Assembly (NCBI RefSeq): GCF_964340395.1 | Contig: NC_135567.1 | Location: 18,405,306 to 18,425,305 of the forward strand | Reading direction: 5' to 3' | DNA from: Glandiceps talaboti | Taxonomy: Eukaryota > Hemichordata > Enteropneusta > Spengelidae | Length of the DNA stretch: 20,000 bases | In this document: positions 11,361-20,000 of the stretch, piece after piece | Numbering within the stretch: position 1 is the stretch's first letter | Layout: every line of letters starts with the position of its first letter | Program-made: the position numbers and the translations under genes | The notes under the pieces: generated by a model | The model's input: only the letters and a program-made list of their open reading frames with translations | The model's database searches: none | Told to the model about the DNA's origin: nothing

Positions 11361-14300
11361 ACTATTGCCTGACAATGAGAACTACGCAGATGTACTCGTG
11401 TTTTGCCTAGATACAGAATTTTACCTCAGGAGCTCAGTGGTCTCAAGTGGCCGCGTTATCGAACCACACCGCTTTTTTGGGGCGGTATTATCAAACAAAA
11501 TGACAGCACAATAGTGTTAAGTATAAACAACGATAAATATTTTGGAAATTGTCACACACTATTAACTCCTCTCTTTCAGCTTACATTTATCAAGAGAGGG
11601 GACGCGGTGACTTCCCATCAAGCAACGCGCCCACATTGTTGCAATATTTTATTTTAATCATCGGTAAATAAACATCTGAATGAGATATACATATATGTAA
11701 ATAAACAAGAAAGAAAACCACAAGTTAACAATGCTAAAATGTGGTACAGATTTTTCTTTTCTGTTTTCAATTGTTTGTTCTAATAGGTTTTCTTTGGCAA
11801 TCATGTGATGTCACTCTGGTCTGAGGCAAAGTTCGGCAGACGAAAAAAGACGCAACGTGACAAAAATACAAATTTTGATTCTCGCTGGAGAATCCATTAA
11901 TTTTGAAATCTGTGGGCGAAAAGTAACTTTAGATATGATATATTTAGTAATTGTTTTCGTTTCCTCTCAATGTAGATCTCGTTCAATTCCAAACCGTGTA
12001 ATAGTTTAATTCATATCTTCAAACTCTCGTCTGCGGCGGCGACAAAGTCTCTAGGGTGAAAGCGGTTTGTGAAGAGTACACATCTTGTCAATTGTCTTTT
12101 GTTATCGTCGGGCTTTTGATCAGTTAAGTGTATCTTTGAACGTCTTTGATCAATAGGCACAACGTGTTAAATTTTGTACAGATATGTAATGTGCAATACT
12201 GACCCCCGACAGTCATTAGAACAAATGTTGGGCATAACCGAAATATTCTTTAAAAATCACCGCTATTTTAGGACAAAATAACCATACTAGCTTTACTCGA
12301 AGGAATAGGTCCAAAATGAAATATCGGCTTTAATAAAATTTGAAAATTTTGTTTAAAAAGTGGATATTGACAACAGACACGAGCGATGGAACATTCTACG
12401 CAGCTGCTGGGCTATAAATCGTTCAGAAACTCAGAGTGTACTTTGACAGATCGGTCGATAGAGGAATGAGATCGACAACATTTTATGTATATGGCCTTGG
12501 AACGAATGAAGTCAATGTAACGTTAAGGTTCTACCTTGAACAAGCTTAATATAAGAAAAAAACAAGTCTTCTGATACAGTGAGGTAGTACACCGTCCTTA
12601 CGAGGACATGTCTCATAAATTGCGGAATCTTTAACAAATTGTTGGTGACACGGCAATAAAAAGGAAGTTTATCGTCATAAAACTCATAAAAATGATTATT
12701 TACAATTGTTCATTGGACTATAATTGTCAGAGGGAAGACGTTCAAACGCAGACAGTCGTTGCGATGCGTAGACAACAATAATGTCCTCACAGACAAAACA
12801 AAATATCGTCAAAATTCGGTGACTTTTGGATTTTTACCGTCCTTTCTCAGATTTGGGATGTATAACGCCATTTTGGATTATCAAGATTTGACCTTCGAGG
12901 GACTCTTGTCTAGAAAGCTGTCGGCAAGTTGAAGGAATATGTGAATAACTTGTCAGACCAGAGTGGTAGGGTAAGTACGGTATATCTTCAAAATACTTCC
13001 CATGGCCTTTGTAATACAATTTTGACCGCGCATTCCGGGCAGACGACGTTTTTGGTAGGACTGTCGAAAAATTATGCACTGTGTAGAGAAGTTGCAGTGG
13101 TTACATTAATACCTTAACTGTGTGAATATTAGATTGTCGTATGTTATTAATCGTCAACGTCATGGTTGAAATTTTGATTCAAATTGGGCGGGACGTGTAT
13201 GTGTCGTCAGAACGATTAAGACACTTTTGACGGATATTGACAAGGGAGAGTAGATGGCCTCACCAGATGTATTCCGTCTTTGACGAAGCTGCTGACGGAC
13301 ATGACATTCCAAACAAGGCAAATATGAACTTGATATGACAGCTGACATGATGAAATGGGGTTTAATGTAAAAATAGTGTAAGCTAGGACATTTGAGTTGT
13401 AGTACGGTTTGGAGTGGTTCTGACACGAACTGTTCATTTTGTCGACAAGTTTGTTTAAAGTCATCACATGTCTTATGGCTTGAGTTGGGGAAACACACGC
13501 GTACTTTGTACTTGTTAATAACATCCATTTTTGCAGCAAGTCGTCGCCTTTCTAACTCAACATCTAGTTTAATTTCGTTGACTCGTGAATGTTCGTCAGC
13601 TGGTTCGTAAATTTTCGTAGCTTGAAATTTGCAAGTCATAAAACGTAACCTAAGAGAGATAACGACTAGCTGTGAAATTTTTATGACACATCTTGCATTT
13701 AAGTCACGTGATTAAAGTATTCACAGTGAATGAAAAGTCAAAGCCGACTTTATGTCGAAAGCTTATAATCACTGAAGAATAAATCTTATAAAAATTGCCA
13801 AGAAAGTCGTCAAAATCTTATTCTATCGTTCACTAGATACAGGAAACGTAAGCTTCGCGGCAGACGACAGGGACAGGGCGCGTACTAAGTAAGTAAAACA
13901 CATTTGTAATCGCCTTCCTGCAAACAACCGAAATCTGAATTCAAAGATATTGATTTGGACAGTGAAAATGTATTATATTTATGTTTTGTATTATCAATCA
14001 TATTATCATTTGTCATTTTTTGTTATCGCTATCTGCATTGTTTATTTATTTATCCATTTTTATCTGGTCGATAACGGAGAGGTCAACTTCTGCATAACAA
14101 CTACGTCTTCGTTCACAAATTATCGAGAGAAAATTAGAAAGGTAAAAAGTTCTATCTTTGGAGACATTTTTTTAACTGTCAACAAATAAAACATCATTCT
14201 CCATTATTTACACTTAAGACAATATTCAAGTATACTTGAATGATAAGATATCGAAGGTCAACGAACTTTAAATGTGTGCAACATTGGTTATTAGTATATT

Positions 14301-14725
14301 TTGTTATTTCAAAACTGCCATTCTAGATATATATTTTGAAAATTAACAACTTTTTTTATATCGATATTTTTGCAATTCTTAATTTATCATTAAAAATATG
14401 ATAATATTCTGAATTTCTAAGTAAATAACTTTTTCATGGACAAAAATTGATAAAATATCAGATTTCAGTCTTATAATTTCGATTATGAATCTCTAAGCTT
14501 GACGAACTCAAACAAAGTAACGATTTTAACAATTCTGTACTCGGAATGAGCAAACATTATACTGGATACTTTTGTATTATTATTTAATTGATGTTTATAA
14601 CGTTATTTTTTTAAAGAAAAAAGTTTCAGTTTATTTCCGTGAGAAAATTTATCTTTTGAATCGGTTTTGATACAAGAACTAAGTACCAACACATTGTTAA
14701 ATGTTACCAAATGCAACTCAAAGGT
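11361..14725. other. Upstream non-coding region, no supported gene
   Basis: No recognisable protein or RNA gene was found. The longest frame, antisense 13160-13639 (159 codons), resembles no family I know and overlaps two other open frames, so it looks like a locally stop-poor stretch; see the findings. Motif-level items are a second palindromic E-box TCACGTGA at 13704-13711, GACGACA motifs at 13202 and 13863, a YY1-like ACGCCATTTTGG at 12865-12876, and an 18-bp palindrome at 14224-14241. The last kilobase is strongly AT-rich. Confidence 0.6.
14224..14241. repeat. 18-bp perfect palindrome
   Basis: ATTCAAGTATACTTGAAT is its own reverse complement. It contains two inverted TCAAGTA half-sites, similar to but not identical with the NK2-class TCAAGTG. 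It could bind a dimeric factor or be a chance palindrome in AT-rich DNA. Confidence 0.5.
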
Positions 14726-15016
14726 CTGACAGACTGACTGACTGACTGACTGACTGACTGGCTGGCTGGCTGGCTGGCTGACTGACTGACTGACTGACTG
14801 ACTGACTGACTGACTGGCTGGCTGGCTGACTGACTGACTGACTGACTGACTGACTGACTGACTGACTGACTGGCTGGCTGACTGACTGACTGACTGACTG
14901 ACTGACTGACTGACTGACTGAGGGACTGACTGACTGACTGACTGACTGACTGCCTGACTGAATGACTGAATGACTGAATGACTGACTGACTGACTGACTG
15001 ACTGACTGACTGGCTG
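14726..15016. repeat. (CTGA)n microsatellite with CTGG blocks
   Basis: About 290 bp of the tetranucleotide CTGA is interrupted by three blocks of the variant CTGG (about 14760-14780, 14816-14828 and 14872-14880). There are a few further point variants (AGGG near 14921, GAAT near 14961-14980). The antisense frame through it reads as a Ser-Gln-Ser-Val repeat, which is an artefact of the tetranucleotide and not a protein. Confidence 0.97.
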
Positions 15017-18000
15017 TCGCCTAACACAAGACGGTCACCCTTGTAAACGAGTCTTATCTCAAATATCGATGAGTTTTATATTTTGGGACACTGAATCAGT
15101 GATAAAGTTTTCACCTTTAGCCCCCATATAAGTCAATTCCTTGTCTGCGATTACACACACCATTTTTTCGTACCTTTGCTAATCCCAGACATATATTTAT
15201 ACACAGACACAGCACACATTCTCCCCAAAGTCAATAACTTGTCCTAGTAATATAGTAATAATAGCAAAAATTATTTTAAAACAGGGTAGCTAGGCAACAA
15301 AAATAGCTCATTTCCGCCTGGGCGATGTGATAACTCAAAACAAATGCTTAATACCAATGAAAACAAGATATATAAATAGTGAGATAGGAAAGCTGCAAGT
15401 CGAGAAAATAAAACCAACAACAGAAACACAGAAACTATCCAGAAACTACACAGCTTTGCAACGACAAGCAAAATGTCAAATGTCAACCAATGCGGAAGTG
15501 TAATTTGTCATTCACAGTTTTAATTTTTCCTGATCAGTAAAATTAATATTTGTTTAGGAAATTGGGAATTATTTTCAATATTATTTTTGTAATTAGACAA
15601 GCCATGTAACACAATTTGTAATGAGAAAGGACACAGAGTCCGTCCTACAAGAAAGTACGTCCACGCTTAACGTCATATTCTTCAGTTTTTGACGACATTT
15701 AGATAGTCATCCATTTATTTATTTCAGTGGTTGTTTACAGTTTTATAGAAATAAGGAACTGATGTGAGATTGTGCTGAAATTTTAACGTTTGATAGGTTC
15801 ACAAGGGGTTACTTTTGTGTAGGGGTAGTGAAGTATGGGCCTGAACTATATACCGGTGGTCTTGTTTACGGGATAACCACGAATACAATCACCTGTGGAA
15901 CTCTGCAAAGAACATAGCTGTAAAACCTGACAAATTGTACTAAAAATTCAATCAATTGGTATTCAGAGAAATATCGTCACTTGACCAATGACAGTCAGTA
16001 GATTAAACTTACAAATACACTATATCAAAATTATCTGACGAGGTGATTTCCTCCGAAGTACAATAGAATGAAATGGAGTATTTTCTTACAAATGTTCCAT
16101 TGAAAAAAAATCTTCGATAGCTAAGGAGTTAAACGACCTCAACAGAAAATATCGGTGGCAGAAAACTATAACAGAGGTAAAATAGATATGCTAATCTCTA
16201 AAAAATTTGCTTTGTAATATTTTTTTCAGTATTATGTGTTATAATCTGGAACCAGGGTTAGGCGCTTAACCCCAGCGGAGTGACCGAATAGAAAATGGCG
16301 GTTTCTAAAATGTCGTCAAAAATGAAACATATCTGAACTTTGGAGGGAGAGTACAGATATCTCTGTTGAAGGCTGTTCAGGGATTATTTACCGGAAAAGG
16401 TTATGTAGTGATTATCATTATAGCTTAGATGGATAATCCTTGTAAATACAAGTTTTAGAACGCTGACTTCGTGAGCCGATTGACGAGAATTGACGAGAGT
16501 TACATTCTGCGAAACAATACGTTGCAATATCCCAAACTATCCCTTGTTTCATAACAACCCATTTTTTCAACACCTTCTCGAGTGTCTAAAACTCACCTAC
16601 AATTATATCACATTGAGATTAATATTATTTTTCAACTGACTCAAAAAAGACAATATATTCTTTTTAAAAAGGCAAATAGCTGAATAACTTTGGAAAACGT
16701 TTTCACTTCAATCGTTATAAAGTAAAAGTTCAAATTTTGTAGAATACGAATAACATATTCACTAAGTCTTGTATTTTTTCCATATTTTGAAACCCATCAC
16801 AATTCTGTAGAAATAAAGATTTAATAAAAACTGTTTTGATTTAAGAATACATAACTGCTCAAAAATGGTGGCGAAAGCAAGATAAATGCTGGGTTCAATT
16901 TTTAGCGCTTCTGATCAATCTTCAGAAGGAAAGCCGTTTCCATTTTATTTTTAAAAAGTATTTTAAAATTGCCGTTTCTGTAAATTTTTTATGCATTTCA
17001 ATTTTATTTTAGGCTAGAATTATGGAAACTTTTCCTAGTAGAAAATCAACATCATTTTTTTTTTATCAAAAGCATTCAAATTTGTAGTATTTTCACAACA
17101 AATATGTCGTTCATTTGTCAGAATATGTACTGCTGAGGTGGTCCGCCTCACTTTCATATCTAGAGTGTGATATTATTACATGAAAACTCAGCAATTGTGG
17201 TCATATTTTTGTTGATATCAATTATCGAATATTCAGATTATGGAGACGTTATTGTCATGTGCAGCAGTACCCAAACATAACCTTAATTCTTCGGTCGCCA
17301 TTTTAACGAAAGTGCGAGCGATCATCCGCAACTCGTTGTGTTTCTTTACCCGGAACCAGGTCGGTGTTGTTCGTACTATATCTCTGTAACTTGCAAACGA
17401 AAAATTAGAATTCCTGGGTAAATTATTTATCATTAATCCACTAAATTGACCACAGACAAACAAATGTTATCAAACGAGTTTTTTTTGTCTCGATAGGTAA
17501 ACAAATACATCAAAATAACATGACTGCTTAGCGGCCAAATAGTACCAGATTTGTCAACTGCACGCTGATAAACTCATGTTGGCTAGCTTTGATCACTCAC
17601 TACCAACCGTATGTACAACATATGTAAGGACCATATTTAGTAACACAATATTAATTCTCCCATTTGCAGATGAATGATGTTGGCATTTATCGATAAATTA
17701 AGTCTATTTTTATAATTCAGGTCGAAGATAAAGTAGAAATATTGTAAACTTTGAATGAAACACAAAAGTTTTGTTCTAAAAATGTTGTTCCAATATTTAA
17801 GCGGATTACGTGTAACAGAAAATTGATTCGTCAAAAAAAATATTATTATTTGAGTAAAATTATTCGAATGTGTCAATATTTTTAGATTCATCGGTTGCTA
17901 GGTAGCATGGTCGTAAATGCCATATCCATGAACTGCAGGTTGTAAATCAGCAGGCTCCTTGTTCAGGTCACTACATTCGAATCTCACACAAACGAACATG

Positions 18001-20000
18001 GCGATTCCCTTACTCGGATTTTATGAATAATTTGTTGACTTATTGAGCATTATTTTGGGAGCAAGGTGTACAAGTGGATTTTGTCTATATTCCCCGTCTA
18101 AAATAATATAGTTATGTGGAAGAAATTGTGAATTTACGAGAATTTCTAATGGAATATTTTGGCGGGAAAATATATGATGTAGTTGAACGGATATCGTGAC
18201 TTTGTTATCTTATCTGTAGATATCATCACTGGAATATTTTAGGGATCAATATATCGCTATGACACAAGAAACATATAAATATAGGGATTAGGTCGTTGGT
18301 TAAAGATAAGCGAGAAATATTTGTGTCGGATGTGGTTGAATTAGGAACACTGCAGTGACCTACAACGTTAACGTAGCCAAGGAAAATGACCCAAATACTA
18401 CTGAACTGTAACACGTTTAAAAGAATTTGTGACAGGTGGGACAACAGACAGAATGTTTTACAGAGAAATATTTTCAAAGTTAATTCGTTGTTAATATTTT
18501 AAATTTATTTAGGGTAGTTTTAAATCATGTCTTTGCCAAATTTTCGTTCAAAATGCTGTTGTTCAATATGTAGTTTCTGGGTCACATACCGTTGGTGTAC
18601 ACGTACTACTCAGTTGCTCTACTTTGGTCATTTTGACGACATTCTCTCCAACCGACAACAAACAAAACAAAACAATTCACCATAAATTTGGATTAAAAAC
18701 CATCAAACATTTACTCAAACACCACACCCGTGTTGATTAGTGAACAATTTTCATTTCTGACGACATTTTGTCTAAAAAAAACAACAACAGAAATTCACGT
18801 AATTTTGCAAAATCAACCTTCAAACTTGTCCATACATAACTATAGACTGTCTTGAATACTGCTTCGAATATTGTTCTGTGTTTTAAATTTTGACAAGTCA
18901 CCAAAATGACTAAACAGATGTTCATATTGGTGAATAAATTTGTTTCTAAACACTGCTAATGAACTACACTAACATTTTGTGCGTATCAAGTTGTCTTTTA
19001 TCGTTTTACGGTCATGTTTACTAGTAGTTTACACCATTCCCGTCATGCGTAAACTTACACTTTGAAGAAGGTCAGTGCCTGTACACGAAATTCCTGCAAT
19101 GTTTTTTTAAGTATCGACCTTGCTGTAATGTGTAACTAGATCGTCTAAATCAACGTCTTCAAGAAAACAAGGTATAATGTTAGTCTTTCTCTCTACCGAC
19201 TGACGTTATAGAATTTAGAAAATCGTTTTATAATCATAATATTTAGATAAATAACGTATTTTTAAAACATAATTTTAGATACCATTTGATCATTATGATC
19301 TTGCCTAAATATTCGAGTCTAAAATAAAGTTAAAATTATCAAAAAAGTTATAAAAATTAAAATTTTTGTTTCGGTGTACATTAAAAATGCCGTTGTGTTT
19401 ACACCGACATTTTGTGCCAATTGATACCGGTCGACTGTTGTGATATTTCTAGTCTCAAATAAAGTTACATTTTTTTCCGTTAATAGTTATGGCGGGAACG
19501 TGCTTGCTAGGACATACGAAATAAAAGTTCAGCTAAATGTTTCTTTTTTCAACGCACAAGGTAAAAAGGAGATTGTTTTTGTTCTGTTTCCCTTTTTCAA
19601 ATGGTTTATGTTGACCATGCTTGCATACTGACTACATATCCGTACTGTGTACATACCTTGGTAGTGTCATTCAAGTGCCTAATTACGACCGGGATTACGA
19701 CCTTCCTTCTCTCTTCGTAACTTGGTATGCACTAATGCTGATCACAGGACGCTAAATAACAGGTAATACTACTAATTTGTACAAACGAAATAAGTCCAGA
19801 TTTTGAATCGATTTACATTCTTGCGTTGACCAAAACATTCTGTTGTATAAATCGAATAAATCTCAAACGACCAATGATCATAAATTTCTCATGTTTGAAT
19901 AGCTCACTGCAAAACTAATCTTAATAGGTTACGATTTATGTAGAAATATGACAACTATGTTTCCGTTTGATGTCAGAAAAAACGCGCGTAAAACTTACAC
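15017..20000. other. Distal upstream non-coding region, no supported gene
   Basis: All frames are short (under about 85 codons) and none is recognisable. Motif-level items are GACGACA at 15691, 16311 (reverse), 18635 and 18759; ATGGCGG at 16295-16301; CGCCATTTT at 17296-17304; ATGGCG at 17998-18003; TGGCGGGAAAA at 18160-18170; and ATGGCGGGAA at 19489-19498. A weak tRNA-promoter-like arrangement lies near 17890-17985. The nearest gene on this side must be outside the window. Confidence 0.6.

Noticed and set aside
11425-11475. GAGCTCAGTGG followed by TATCGAACC and a T6 run, resembling tRNA A- and B-boxes with a Pol III terminator
   Set aside because: The boxes are only about 20 bases apart and the sequence does not fold into a cloverleaf; only a GTGG/CCAC pairing is visible.
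12580-12589. TGAGGTAGTA, identical to the first ten bases of let-7
   Set aside because: The match stops there (CACCGTCC follows, not GGTTGTAT), and no complementary arm lies on either side to form a precursor.
14704-15027. Antisense Ser-Val-Ser-Gln repeat protein
   Set aside because: It is a direct translation of the CTGA/CTGG tetranucleotide microsatellite; any such array without stops would read this way.
17233-17463. Antisense frame with an internal ATGGCGACC start in good context (product MATEELRLCLG...)
   Set aside because: From that start it gives only about 22 residues before a stop, with no convincing splice donor. The ATGGCG here is better read as one of the recurrent YY1-like motifs.

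Overview
This is an AT-rich, gene-sparse stretch of an animal genome that carries one recognisable gene: a Hox gene of the central (Hox6-8/Antp) class on the minus strand. It has two coding exons, coding for a hexapeptide (IYPWMR) in exon 1 and a complete homeodomain in exon 2. The spliced product is 237 residues. The homeodomain (RRGRQTY..., ...[22 protein letters not shown]), the MSSYF start and the lack of a Ubx/abd-A UbdA peptide or a Lox5-type C-terminal motif favour an invertebrate deuterostome. A hemichordate or another ambulacrarian Hox7/Hox8 is my best guess. A cephalochordate Hox6-8 or a lophotrochozoan Antp cannot be excluded from sequence alone.

Layout. Positions 1-4.6 kb are repeat-dominated: a 64-bp ATAC microsatellite, a 269-bp inverted-repeat element, two copies of a ~460-bp element with long terminal inverted repeats and apparent TA flanks, a 59-bp minisatellite of about 16 units, and an old degenerate tandem array. 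Positions 4.6-7.6 kb are non-coding with scattered motifs. The likely Hox 3' UTR lies below 8713, exon 2 is 8713-9002, the intron is 9003-10800, exon 1 is 10801-11224, and the proximal promoter is about 11225-11360. From 11.4 to 20 kb there is no gene I can support; it holds one long CTGA/CTGG microsatellite at 14.7-15.0 kb. Because Hox genes in ordered clusters are usually transcribed towards the anterior end, a more posterior neighbour would be expected beyond 20 kb and a more anterior one before position 1. That is inference.

The most unusual signal is a short dispersed motif, GACGACA, usually as TTYTGACGACAT or GCAGACGACA. It occurs 17 times on both strands from 3.4 to 18.8 kb, far above chance. 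A second set, ATGGCGG/TGGCGGGAA (YY1/Pho-like and E2F-like), recurs in the same interval and in places sits next to the first. They may mark a cis-regulatory grammar of this Hox interval or debris of a repeat family; sequence alone cannot decide.
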